This document shows, piece after piece, positions 22,901 through 34,565 of a stretch of 64,000 bases of DNA. The DNA is from Lepturacanthus savala. Taxonomy: Eukaryota; Chordata; Actinopteri; Scombriformes; Trichiuridae. The stretch lies in the NCBI GenBank assembly GCA_030544235.1, contig CM060466.1:23207575-23271574 (forward strand), in the 5' to 3' direction. A program made the position numbers and the translations under genes. The notes under the pieces are model-generated. The model did not search any database. It saw only the letters and a program-made list of their open reading frames with translations, and was not told where the DNA came from. Positions within the stretch are counted from its first letter, which is position 1, and every line of letters begins with the position of its first letter.

Positions 22901-25900
22901 ACTAAAACATTTCACTCAACTATGCTTCACATAGAAAATTTAAAAAAAATGTATTAAACATTCTCTCATCCCCAACTGTATGAAGGATATCACTGTGCCT
23001 GCTAGTTTCTATTATATTTATTTATATTTGTAGTTATTATAATTAATCGGGTTGTGGTCTGACACAGTTGTGGTGAATTTAGTGAGATTAGTTTTGGAAT
23101 TATATGACTGAATTCCTGTTTTCTGTGTATTTTATGCTGTTTTTACACACTTCATCATGGTGCTATAGGCTAATCTGAGCTTTTCCATAGAGTTATTTTA
23201 CTTATTTTTATTATTCACTCTGGAAATGACTGTCACCAATGAAATATCTTCAATCAATCAATCTTTTACAGAATTTGATCACATTTGCAAAAGTGAGAGA
23301 AACAGTGTGACAGTGTTAAAAGTGTGACATCTTACCTGTATAATTGACTCAGTGAGGACATCAGTGATCACATTTAGCAGGTCTGGGGCCTCTCCACTCT
23401 GCATTTTGAAGGAGTCGATGATGAGCTTGGTGACTTCATACAAATAACCAGTCGCGACCTCTAGAGGCAGCAGCACCAGCACAGAGAGCCAGTTGAAGAA
23501 GTCGTGTACTGTGGCCCCTGCAAAAGCCCTGGGTGTGTATTGAAAAGGTATACATAAATCCAGAGTAATTATGACCTTTGACCTTTCCAATCGGAGCAAC
23601 ACATCATCATTGCTGTCCAGTGAAATCACTGATTTTACAACTTTTAAGATAACCTGGAGATCATAAATCGATTAAATATGAATCCTTTGTAGTTTTTAAA
23701 GGGGAAAAGGCTCAAAATGCTATTGATAGTTCATTAAAAATGTTGGATGTATTGTATTCTGTTTTCAGACAATGATTAAAGTTTTTAAACATTGATACAT
23801 GCTTGTCATAGTACACTTGCATGCTTGTGTTTTAGGGAATTTTCTTTTTTTTGAGTAAAGAATTTCTACATCACCATTTGAACAGGTGAATGACTTGACA
23901 GCTACATCAATAGAATATTGTTCGTCAGGGTCATTCTGTAGATGCTGTTGCAGTGTTGAATGGACGACATTTTCCCACTTTATTGCTGCACATAGAATTA
24001 ACAAGAAAAAAAAGAAATATGGAGCTTTCTGACACAGAGACAAAATGATTACCTGCGAAAGGTACTGCGGTCTCCTGCCTGCGTCATGGCAACGAGTGTG
24101 TTGGTAACAGAGGTGCCGATGTTGGTGCCCATGATGATAGGAACCGCCAGCTGGACCGTCAGCACTGCCCAAAACACACATCATCAGTCCTATTCTTCCC
24201 TTTCCTCAACATGGCTGGTTTTACTCATATTTACTCTCTTCTGTGCATGTGTGTGCTTCATACTCACAGCTAGAGGAGACCATGCTGACTACTATGGAGG
24301 AGGAAGTGGACGAGCTCTGAACCAGCAGAGTGACCAGAACGCCAATAACCAGACCAGCCAGAGGGTTGGACAACACTGAGTTATCTTGAAAGATGTCACC
24401 AGCTGTTTTACCTGCACAAGGTGAACAAAGGAGCAGTGAAGGACAGAGCAGCCGCAGGTTACCCTCCTGGTCCGAGAAAAGCGTTGGTGTATTTACCTCC
24501 AACGAGTTGGAAGGCTGAACTGAGGACGTCGAGGGAGCAGATGAACATGTAGAGTAAACCCAGCAGCAAGAGCAACTTCCCCACAGACACATACACTCTC
24601 AGCATCTTCGATCTGGTGTTCAGAGCTGAGACACATACCACAAATTATTAGGATTTAGGATAAAGAGAAAAAAAAAGCAGGTGTGGATGAACGTGTGTAC
24701 AGTGCAATGCAAATGCCCAAAAATCACAGTGCAAGGTACAAGAAGAAAAAGACATTTTTGAGTAGAGGGGGTCTTTAAATTCAGGAAACAGTGATCTCCT
24801 GCAACAACAACCCAAAGTCCACTTTTTACAGGGTATATATTTGTCCCAGGTTGTGTCATAATTAATATGGCTGTTAGATAGCGGCTGCCACTCAGACATA
24901 AGTTAAGGTAACTACAGGTCATTTTTGCCGACTGACATTACAAACCAAACTTGAGTTTTTCTAATAATAATTACTAATAACTAATTTGGATGACTGAAGC
25001 TTTTTATTAGCTTTTAATATACTTTTACACAGAAAAAGGCTTGTGGAATTCATGTTGTAAAAGCTTTATGAAGGGATTTTATGTATGAACAGGAGGAATA
25101 TGTAAGTATATAGAAGATAAATATCGGAACAGTAGGAACAGTTACAGCAAGAATTAACCATTTCAATGTTCATTTGAGCCCCTGACTCTTGTTTTAAGAC
25201 AGACTTGGAAAAACAGTGAAAGTGTCTTTTAAAAATACAGGGGTAGGACAGTGCTTATTGATGACTAATTAAACATCTTCACCTGACCACGGGACACTTC
25301 CAGTGTCCTTCAGCTCTGGTAAATCCCATGGATCTGATTCCTCTGGCTCGCAATCAATCAAAGCCAAAGTGGAATGTGCAGGGCTTGCTTTGACCTCTAT
25401 GACAGACAGAAAAACCTTAGTACATGATTATTATTATTATTATTATTATATATCATCTTTAGCTTTCTGTTGCATCTCATACATTATTAGTACCTTTGTT
25501 TTCATTTCCATGAAATCCATCTTTGGATTTGTTTTGGGGAGCCGCTGACTGTAAAAGGGGGGAAAAAGGAAGTGTTTGATGTGAAAAAAATAAAATCCAG
25601 AATATTTCTATTTCTATATCTATTTTTTCTGAATATATTTTCTGAATTTCATGACTCAGTCAAATTTTGTAAATGATTCTATCTAATAAGGGTTTTACAA
25701 GTAAAGGTCATGAATTTTTTCCCATTTTTAAATGAAATGCTTAAAGAAAAAAACATATTGCAGTTAAATCCAAGTCATTAAAAGCTGACTACACATCGTG
25801 ATCATAATCATAAATGATCCACTGCTTGAAAAATTTTAACATTTCATTGCTTTCCTACATAATCTGAATTTATAAGAACAAGTCTAAAAAGAATCATTCT

Positions 25901-26687
25901 AATTTTACTATCCCTCACATGCCAAGCTATTGATTATAGTCACATGGGCGGCTAGCCACAGTAAAATTCCATTCAGCAGTATGACACAAAAGGAAAGTGA
26001 CCCGCTAAATACATTACATAAATTGATGATTTAAACTGCACTGAGGTCAGTTGACTATGGGAATGCATTAATTGACTTTTGATAAAATTCTCTTATATAA
26101 AAAATCTTGTCATTGTATTATTATATACAATATATGACAAAATATTTACATTCTATTCATAATTTAAACAAGTTATTTCTATTATTACTTCAATAATGTC
26201 TGCAACATTATCACTACATCATTATTATTCAAGATAAGATAAAGTTTGATGTGCTTATGTGTCATCATACAATAAAACAATTAACTTTAATAAATTGTTT
26301 CTAACGTTTCATTTTGTCACTTGAGTTTAGAGTCCAGGCTCACACAGACTCCTAGGCATCATAAACATGAAACACTACTAATTTCATTTGTAAATATATA
26401 TATTTACAATACAATATAATTCAGTTGAATACATCAAACTTTATCTTATCTTGAATAATAATGTTGTAGTGATAATACATATGCATAATATGAGTTCTCT
26501 CAGACATAAGTATTATGCACCAGAATACATGCAAATAATTCCTTCTACTATCACTGTTACTACTAATAATAATAATTATAATGCTTTTAAAATAAAATAT
26601 AATTGGTATTCCAATTTTTTTCAGGCAAGCATGCAGATTGATAGAAGCCATGCTTGTCCTCACCTGTGGCGGGTGCAGGGAGTCCAT
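19901..26687 (-). CDS. slc34a2: NaPi-IIb sodium-dependent phosphate cotransporter
   Basis: This carries inorganic phosphate into cells with Na+ across apical membranes. Thirteen coding exons, in transcript order: 26687-26664, 25548-25494, 25396-25283, 24625-24497, 24411-24268, 24164-24053, 23528-23336, 22380-22285, 22190-22070, 21593-21426, 21301-21185, 20762-20638 and 20467-19901. All phases close to give 654 aa (human SLC34A2 is 690). The two inverted-repeat QSSS signatures are at about 139-142 and 378-381. Between them lies the large extracellular loop with N-glycosylation sites at 293, 301, 313 and 320 and paired Cys. The C-tail has a Cys cluster (594-598, 600-601), typical of IIb rather than IIa or IIc. 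The DPWDLPELKDTG block lies before the first membrane segment. Start ATG chosen because it opens phase 0 into the next exon; a 23-codon upstream ORF precedes it. Whether it is the a or b teleost paralogue cannot be told. Confidence 0.95.
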
Positions 26688-26703
26688 TCTTCTGTTTCTG
26701 AGA

Positions 26704-26775
26704 TCACCTGGTTTTCAGGTTTAGAAACGCTGCCTCCAGGCAGGTGGAGCAGAGGATCCGTGAAGAGACAACCAT
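26704..26775 (-). other. upstream ORF before slc34a2
   Basis: A 23-codon minus-strand ORF with its own ATG, ending in TGA 16 bp before the slc34a2 ATG. If the first exon extends this far it would sit in the 5' UTR and could dampen translation. No transcription start is visible to confirm this. Confidence 0.35.
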
Positions 26776-27489
26776 GTACAGCCTTTACATCTCTATGAAC
26801 ATTTCCTCCTCGTAGATAAGAAGAACACACCTTTCAAACCTTGATTAGTCTTACCTGTTGTAAAACCGTTTGTAGTGTTGCAATCCCGCTCACATATTTG
26901 CTGATAAGTCCTGAGTTATCAGCTTGTATACCTCCCCACATAAACTTACTGTACGATCACATTTGTATGTTAGTTTGATTTACTACTGAATCTGATAAAG
27001 TTTCCATCCATGTAAAGTAGGAGAGAAACCACTCTCCAACCAATATTCTGTTACAGTCCTCAGAGTGATGGTGGCTCCAGCTGGCAGAGGTTTATCCCAC
27101 TATCAGACCACGTGGAAGTGTGTGTGGGAGGGGTACAGGATGTGAAGTGTGTCACCGATTGACATGACAGTTTAGTTTGTGCATTTGTGTGTGGGGGTAC
27201 GTTCTATATTTGGCATATAGGGATCTTTTGTGGTAATCCATTGATTTTCTCCATACAGCTTCCCATTGGTCAATACTTGAAATGACCTAAGTTTCGGCTT
27301 CAAACTCAGAGGAGACAAGTCAGCCTGAGCTGCACTGATGCATTGAATTTCCATGGAAGTTGTGTTGACTGCACCGGGTAGATGTTAGATGAGGACAGGA
27401 AGGGGGAACTGATGTTTCCTGGGGGTTCCCATTTATTTTCTTAAACAAGGTAAAATTATTTTTGGCAGCATAAAAAGACAAACCTGGAT

Positions 27490-27700
27490 CGGCAAATGGT
27501 GCAGTGGGTACAGTCCATGTATGGAAAGGATAGTCCTCAACACAGGCAGCCCCGGTTCAAATCCTGCATCAGACGGCCCTTTAGTGCATGTTATCCCCCC
27601 TTTCCTGTCTCTCTTAACTTTACTATCAATAAAGGCATAAAAGCCCCCAAAATATACTTACAAAAACACAAAACAATGAAAAAAAATAATAAAGACATGT
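27490..27700 (+). repeat. tRNA-derived SINE
   Basis: It has an A box, tggtgcagtgggtacagtcc, and a B box, ggttcaaatcc, about 50 bp apart. The body is 'cctttagtgcatgttatcccccc' then 'tttcctgtctctctta', and the tail 'tatcaataaaggcataaa' is followed by A-rich DNA. Copies of the tail also appear reversed near 10715-10740. This is a common teleost SINE. Confidence 0.8.
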
Positions 27701-27880
27701 GATTAAAACTTATCACACCAGAGAGGTAGTTTAGTGGTAAAAGTGCCTGTCTAAGTAGTTCATGTGCCCACTGATCATCCCAGATGCTCCTTTGTGACAT
27801 TAATTGATTCCTCAACTGCTGCTGTTGTCAGCCCAACTGACAAATGTTGGCCTGGCTACAAATGAACTTTAACCCTGTGA

Positions 27881-28070
27881 GGATGCAGGTCCATGAAGGC
27901 CCATGCAGGTCCATGCAGGTCCATGAAGGTCCATGAAGGTCCATGCAGGTCCATGAAGGTCCATGAAGGTCCATGCAGGTCCATGCAGGTCCATGCAGGT
28001 CCATGCAGGTCCATGAAGGCCCATGCAGGTCCATGCAGGTCCATGAAGGCCCATGCAGATCCATGCAGGC
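27881..28070. repeat. 10-bp minisatellite, 19 units
   Basis: Nineteen head-to-tail units of consensus ccatgcaggt, in perfect 10-bp register. Nearly all variation is at unit position 6 (c or a) and position 10 (t or c). Because 10 is not a multiple of 3 the array reads through all three frames in turn, producing the same repeated peptide in each frame; no unit contains a stop on either strand in the observed arrangement. I treat the resulting ORFs as artefacts. Confidence 0.98.
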
Positions 28071-29502
28071 CACTGTTCTGTCTTCATACACACATTTTTC
28101 TTTGGAAAAGATATGTTTCTTTCTCTCTCTAATGCACAGAGTAGACTCAGCTATTTTTAGTCTGACCTCTCCTGACATGATGTGTTTCCAGTAGAACTGG
28201 ATGTAATGATAACTGGGACAACAAAGGAAAAATACACCTCTATTTTAGGTTTATCAATAAACGGAAGCCTATTGATTGTGATGTAGTGTCTCTTCCAGTG
28301 CCCTCTGTCTCTGGCTCTCTGGACAAACTCTGGATAAAATACTGACTCATATTGAATCCTCAGCTTTGCCAAGTTTTTAGCAGAAAGATTTATATTGTTT
28401 TACTTTATGCAACCTCAAACACTGTATAACATCCAGGAAACCAACCAATAAAAGGCTTCATTGTATCAAATAGTGTGCAACAGCATCATCTAGGCATCAA
28501 ACAGTGCTACTGCAACATTGTACCATTTTATTCTATTTTCAGCATCTTAAAGATTTGAGATTGTATTTTCTTCTGTCCTTGATGAGTAATTTCATTATTC
28601 ATTTTCTTTCATTTGGTTGTATATTTTAATGCAGTAAAGATCATAGAAAGTAAGATTTTAATTGTTTTTTGAATATAACAAGTTTTTTGTGTTATATAAA
28701 AACTATCAAATGTTACAAACCGCTCAATCCACAGAGGAAAGCATATAGCCTGCATTCGGAAACTGTGCCTTAAAATGAGCTATCAGGGTTTTGGTGAAGT
28801 TGTGATGTCACAACCTTACAGTCACTGCCCACTGCCCAATCACAGCAAATCAAAGGTGAGGCTCATTAATGATTTTCAGGAGGGTGCTTTGTTCCATGCA
28901 TCTTGATGCATTTTCCACAGTTTTCTGTGGCTTTGGGAATCTCATTTAATTTTTGTAATTTTATTGAAAGGGTATATGATTTTTCTTTTGTTTATTAAAA
29001 AGTTTTTACTTTTTAAGGAAGTATTTTTCAACAACTCTATTTCTACTTTTACTTGAGTGAATGATCTGAATACCTCACTACTGGGTGTAGATTTTGTTTT
29101 TAACCACAGGTTGTAGACTGTAATGTGACAGCAATAAATCCAACCTCTGCCCACTAGAGGGCAGACATGTTTAAATCGTGGACTTTCAAAATAAAAGATC
29201 CAATTTCAAAATGTATCGTTTCGAGGTTGTGTACAATGTTAAATGTGTAATGTGTGTGATAAAACATAATTTATTCTCCATGTGTGTCACTGTTAACACT
29301 AATAACACACAACACAACAACAACAATAATACTTTTCATGCTTCAAACCTCGACACAAATGCGCCACTTTATTTCATTTCCGGGTCACGTCAGGAGCGAT
29401 GACATTGTACCCAATAGTACAGGAGTCAGTCCACTGAGTGGCTCGTAATTTATCAATTCACATGATTTGAGAGCTTTAATTAGTACCGACGTGTTCGTCA
29501 AC

Positions 29503-29937
29503 ATGTCCTCTTCTACCGTGGATTTTACCGAGGAGCAGCAACGCCCAGGAGTGCAGGTAAACACCCATAAACACAGGAATTAGGCGCTAATGCCGCTAGT
29601 CTGTCTGCTGTTTATTCTCCTGTGTGGTTGACAACAAATCCAGTGCCGGTGAAATAACGTGATTAAAGACCTCTGTGTTCACCTGCAGGGGCAAGGATAC
29701 GTCCTCAATGAGGAGGAGATGAAGGCGTTCAGAGAGTGCCACATGGAGAGCTTCATGTACAGGTGTAAGTGTTTGTCTCTGGTCCAGGTCTAAGTGTCTG
29801 TCTCTGGTCCAGCTTAATCAGTCAATCTTTATTTATATAACAATTTTCATACATTTAGAAACATAACACAAAGTGTTTCACAAAAGAAAACATGTAGACA
29901 GATAAACTACAGTAACTTCCACATTTTTCCACATATA

Positions 29938-29976
<39 letters not shown>

Positions 29977-30642
29977 CCAGCAAGTGATGGCTTAGAACAG
30001 AGACATGGCTGGGCACCAAAGATCCAGATGAGGAAACACTGGAGCCAGAAAACTAATAGATTAAAAACACATTAAAAACAATAGAAGGATAAAGACCACA
30101 GAATAGAACAAAACTAAATACTAAAGATTAAAAGGCGAGACAGGATGAAAAACTAAAATACATCTAAAAAATATCGTAAGTGTCTGTGTTTAGTGCAGGT
30201 ATAAGTGTCTGACACAGGTCAGACCAGTGTTTGAAGTTAAAGGACACATGTAAGTGACCAAGTGAACACTGACATGTGTTTTAATTGCTGTAATGATTCA
30301 TCGTTTCCATAGAGTGATCCAGAACCCAACCAATGTGAACTTTTTGATTTTAGAATCTCTTGAATTTATAAAATAAACATGTCCATAGAATTCACCTGCA
30401 ACCACTAAGTAGCTACTGTATGTGTGATTGGATTGGATTTGGTTAATTTGTTACTTATACATACATATCTAGTTAATAAATCATGTACAAATACATATAT
30501 GAAGAATAAATTTTTGAAAAAATAATCATAATATTTTGCAGACACTGCTTTCATGTGAGATGTGAGAGTATCTTTGGAGGAGGAAAAAGAGCAGCCTGGA
30601 TAATTATTAAGATAAACCTGTAACTTTCTGCCTGTGTTGTTG

Positions 30643-30677
<35 letters not shown>

Positions 30678-33118
30678 CAAAAGCAAAAAGCTGGAGGTTT
30701 AAGTGGTCTGAAATCAGGTGTTGTAAGTCAGTGAATACACTGCAGACACACAGCAGCTGACAGAAAGACTTAGAATTAACCTTTTCTGGGTGAATAAACA
30801 TTAATGTGACTTATAAAAAGAAGACAAAGGAAAATCGAAAACTGAGCTTTCTACCTTTTAAGAAATATGATATATTAACAGTTCTGTACGTGCCCTCAAA
30901 AACATATAACTCTAAAAACACAAGATAAAAGATGTCATATGTTGACGTGGTCTTCGCAATTTGGCATCTGTATGAAGATAAAGGTAATGAAGGTAACATC
31001 TTTTTTTGTAGAGAAAAACTCTGGACACACTTTATATTTTAAAGGGATTTTTTAATGACTCCAGAGGAAAAGCTCTGGTTAAAAGTGTTCCCATAGATAC
31101 CTGACTAGTGTTTTAAAACAGACTTGAAAAATGATGAACCCACCCTTTTAAGATCATGGCTCAAAGATGGAAATATGTTGTTTTAATAAATAGTTGTTAT
31201 TGATCATAATACTGTACATTCATTATCTTACTATATACAACAAACTTTTTCTTTGATGCCTGTGTATTGAGTCTTGACATCAATTTCCTTCACAGCGATG
31301 CCCTTCTCTATGATAAGCATGGCGTTCACTAAATTCCTGCTTTCCAAAGGTAATATTATGCACAATGTAGATGAACCAGCAAAATAAGCATAACATGATC
31401 TTGAACTTCAAATTAACCCTGCTCTCTTTAAATTTAAAGGGGTACTGACTGCATCTTCCAGATTTGGATCTATTCCCAAAATGGCCTGTAAGTTCCTAAA
31501 TGTTAAAGCTGAAATATTCACACATATAAAGAGATGATAAATGTTAGAAATGCTTTACAGTATTATTCTCAACAATTTAACAGAACCACAAACTAGATAA
31601 AGTTACATCATTACTTTACTAAACAGGTTTAACTAAAACATTATATATAAAACTGTTTAAAACTACTAAAAAAGTGTGCATTGACATTGCCATGGAATAT
31701 TATATGAAAATGCTAAACGTGGTCACCTTACTGAGGTATTAAATAAAAAGAAATGGTGCTATTTTAATTTTCTCATATGGCTCAATCTGGCTCTGCAGTA
31801 AAGCTTACCTCATTTGATGAGAATCATTTATTGAAGTATGTTTGTCTCTCCAGTCGCTGGTTTATTTGGCGTCATAGCTGGGAAGATCTCCTACGTCGGC
31901 GTATGCCAGGAGAAGTTCAAGAAGTTGGAGAACTCTCCTCTGGGCGAGGCCCTCAGACAGAAGTCACGACAGCCTTTACAGCAGTGAGGACACACACCAC
32001 ATGTCTATAAATTGCTTTTGAATTATTATTTTTTTCCCCCAATCTGCCAAATACCCTATTTTACTAACTTTGTTCCTCTTCCTCAGTTCCAAGGATCCTG
32101 ATTCAGAGATGAGTGACCCCAATGCACCAACGTTTGACAGCATGTTCCAGCCAGCAGAATCTCCTGCAGGACACACAGCCACGCAAACCAGAGATTATGG
32201 ATACACGTATAACCCAGACTCAGCAGTGCAGATGAAGAGATCGGATGACTTCAGTGCTCCAGGTACCACACAAAACCATTAGTAGGCTTATAAAAATGCA
32301 GTAAAGACCTTTTTTATGTGAGGTCATGTAATGCCTAAAGTATTCTGGGCCTGCTGACAATAAGAAACATGCTGATCGATCCTGTGAATAGCATTTGTTG
32401 AACCTTGAGTGAGCTGTCTGCACATATTTAAAGCTTCAACATGCATTTTGATTCTGTGTCTTTTTAAGCAAAGTCAAATTCTTGACCTTGGTCTACCTCC
32501 CTGTGACAAACATTGAAATTATGCTTAAAAGAGCATATTTTTTTTTTGTCCAGACCAACAGTCCACAACCCAAAGATCATCAATATACTATTATAGAAGA
32601 CTAAAGAAACCAGAAAATAATCTGATTTGAGAAGCTGGAGCCAGAGAATCTGGACATTTTCTTCTTAAAAATGGCTCAAACTGATAATTGTTCTTCAACA
32701 AGTCACCAAAATCTGTTCCTGAAGTCTTGCTGTTGGCATGTAAGCTGTTTTTTTTAGTGGAGATGATCTGTCAGCCCTGTCACATTTCCAACAGAGATTA
32801 TAACCTGTTTCTCTTCTTGTCCCGTCGCCTTCAGTCCAGTCATCTCTGGACGAAGAAGTTCCCACAAAAAAGTCCGTCCTTTATGAGGACCTGAGACTGA
32901 AAAACAGAGAGAACTATGAGGTTTCAATGAACAAACCTTTACCTGAGAAAGTGATAGAAAGGCCCAAGAAAATTGGTAAGTTGTGAAAAACACTTTTCAG
33001 CTTTAGGAAAACTTACATATGCAATAATTGTTAATGAATCTGTGAAAGACTGATTTTATGTCTTATCTGTTATATTACAGTGAAGAAGAACATCTATGGA
33101 GACGCTTGGGATGAATGA
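29503..33118 (+). CDS. ociad1: OCIA domain-containing protein 1 (asrij homologue)
   Basis: OCIAD1 is a small membrane-associated protein of endosomes and mitochondria, linked in flies and mammals to blood-progenitor maintenance and to respiratory complex assembly. Eight exons: 29503-29556, 29689-29764, 31296-31349, 31440-31487, 31854-31983, 32087-32262, 32835-32975 and 33081-33118. They give 238 aa (human 245) with every phase closing. The OCIA domain spans roughly residues 18-110: LNEEEMKAFRECHMESFMYR, two short hydrophobic helices (SMISMAFTKFLLSKG and AGLFGVIAGKISYVG), then 'CQEKFKKLENSPLGEALRQ'. The C-terminal half is hydrophilic and ends KKNIYGDAWDE. The start is the first ATG of an exon with MSSSTVDFTEEQQRPGV and has a CpG-poor upstream region. 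A LINE tail and two microsatellites sit in intron 2. Confidence 0.96.
29815..30180. repeat. LINE-like tail in ociad1 intron 2
   Basis: Starts 'caatctttatttatataac', continues 'cacaaagtgtttcacaaa' and then a long A-rich tract ('attaaaaacacattaaaaac'). This is the antisense of a LINE or SINE 3' end of the kind that includes 'aaagtgctttacataaa'. No coding sequence is attached. Confidence 0.5.
29939..29976. repeat. (AC)n microsatellite
   Basis: About 19 AC units within the retroelement tail in ociad1 intron 2. Confidence 0.95.
30636..30676. repeat. (ATT)n/(GTT)n microsatellite
   Basis: Three GTT units followed by about eleven ATT units in ociad1 intron 2. Confidence 0.95.
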
Positions 33119-33225
33119 GTCATTTATTTTATTCTTAAGATGCAGCTCAGTGGTCATTTTTCTCCCATGTGACTTAGTCTCAGGTGTCATGTGAGTTTCT
33201 GATCAATGTCTATGAAAGTGAGTCA

Positions 33226-33231
33226 ATTAAA
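33226..33231 (+). terminator. ociad1 poly(A) signal
   Basis: ATTAAA 107 bp after the ociad1 stop codon, followed by a T/G-rich stretch (tgtttttctttgtg). It is the nearest plausible signal. Confidence 0.5.
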
Positions 33232-33920
33232 CCAAATTGCTAGAACTGTTTTTCTTTGTGCAATGACAGTGATTTGAATTTGGAGGAACCCTTTTCATCT
33301 TCACTAGCACAAAACATGTGTTACTATGAGGAATTTTATATCAATGACTGTACTTCTATCAGAGCACCAAAGATAAATTGTTCATGTGCAGCAATCATTT
33401 AATGAGTATAAACTCTTCATGTTCATTAATAATATGATGTAATCCAACTAAATAACTAGTGTCTGGATCAGAGTTGAGCTCAAGTTTTTTTTTCTTTTTT
33501 TTGTGGAAAAATACTTCATGCTCACCTCAAATTAAAGCCTTGGTTTTAGAGGCATAACCATGTATACTGACTGGATTTTCACTGAAAAGAACAGAACAGG
33601 ATGGATTCTTCAGGGGAAAACATGTTATTAAAAGTTTCCAAAACATTACTGGTCAATGGTTCAGCCATTCTGGATCATCTTCTGTATTCGCCCAAAACTG
33701 ATTTATCTATGGTAAACAAACAAAACTAAACTATGGTGATCAAACAAAACTATTCTTACAAATTGACCTTTTACAATAAGTTATCAAAATTCTAAGTTGA
33801 AGACATAGTAGGGTCAAAATTTTGCGTTTTTATAGTTCAATAAAAAAAAATCTTGTGTGCAGATGTTTTTTTAAAACGGAATTTAGATTTTGACAGTTTT
33901 GTTTTTTTTTTTGGAAAGTG

Positions 33921-34278
33921 TACACTACCATTCAAGTTGTGTTTATTTACCACCATGAGTTGTAAAATGAATAGATAATGTTATTACATTAGCCTTCTGA
34001 CGCAATGAGCAAACACATTGTACCATTAGAACACTGCAGTGATGGTTGCTGGAAATGGGCCTCTATACAACTATGTAGATACTACTAGAAACAAACTTTG
34101 CAGCTAGAATAGTATTATTATCAATTATAATATTCTTAATAATACTATTTACCATATTAGCAATGCATAGAGTGTATTTCTGATTAGATTCAAGTTATCT
34201 TCTTTGGAAAAAAACAGTGCATTTCTTTAAAAAATAAGGACATTTCTAAGTGACCCCAAATTTTTTAATGGTATTGTA
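33921..34278. mobile_element. Tc1/mariner-type non-autonomous element (short form)
   Basis: A second copy of the family at 1375-1739, in the same orientation. It begins tacactaccattcaag, keeps 'ggaaatgggcctctataca' and 'taaggacatttctaagtgac', and ends at 'ggtattgta'. The terminal inverted repeats are more eroded and a local AT-rich duplication near 34110-34145 interrupts it. Confidence 0.8.
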
Positions 34279-34565
34279 TGTTTTTTTTTTTAAATATACT
34301 TATTTTCAGAAATAAGAAACAAATGGTACATGAGAGCACATTATTTAATGTATATGCAAAAGTTAACTAACATTTAACAGACATGTCATCAAACACAGGC
34401 AGACAAGTCCAACAAATAGAGGCCCAAGTATTTGACAATGTAATCCATGCAACCCGATGGAAAGCAATGCTGCAACGTCGCACACTGGAGTTAGGACTGG
34501 AAAACAAACTGTTAATAGAATATGACTCAAGTTCGGAGAAAAAAAAGTCAAATGAATGAATACAA

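Larger units (their letters stand above)
26776..29502. other. intergenic between slc34a2 and ociad1
   Basis: The divergent space between slc34a2 (minus) and ociad1 (plus). It holds a SINE (27490-27700), a 10-bp minisatellite (27881-28070) and otherwise AT-rich sequence. The last 150 bp carry the ociad1 promoter, without an obvious TATA box. No further gene is recognised. Confidence 0.6.

Noticed and set aside
27881..28070. Regular direct repeats, considered as a CRISPR array
   Set aside because: The units are 10 bp, contiguous and without spacers, in a vertebrate genome.
27828..28194. Several overlapping ORFs of 60-116 codons rich in repeated Met-Asp-Leu-His-Gly type peptides
   Set aside because: They all derive from the 10-bp minisatellite, which is open in every frame by construction. 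No start context, splice sites or protein likeness.
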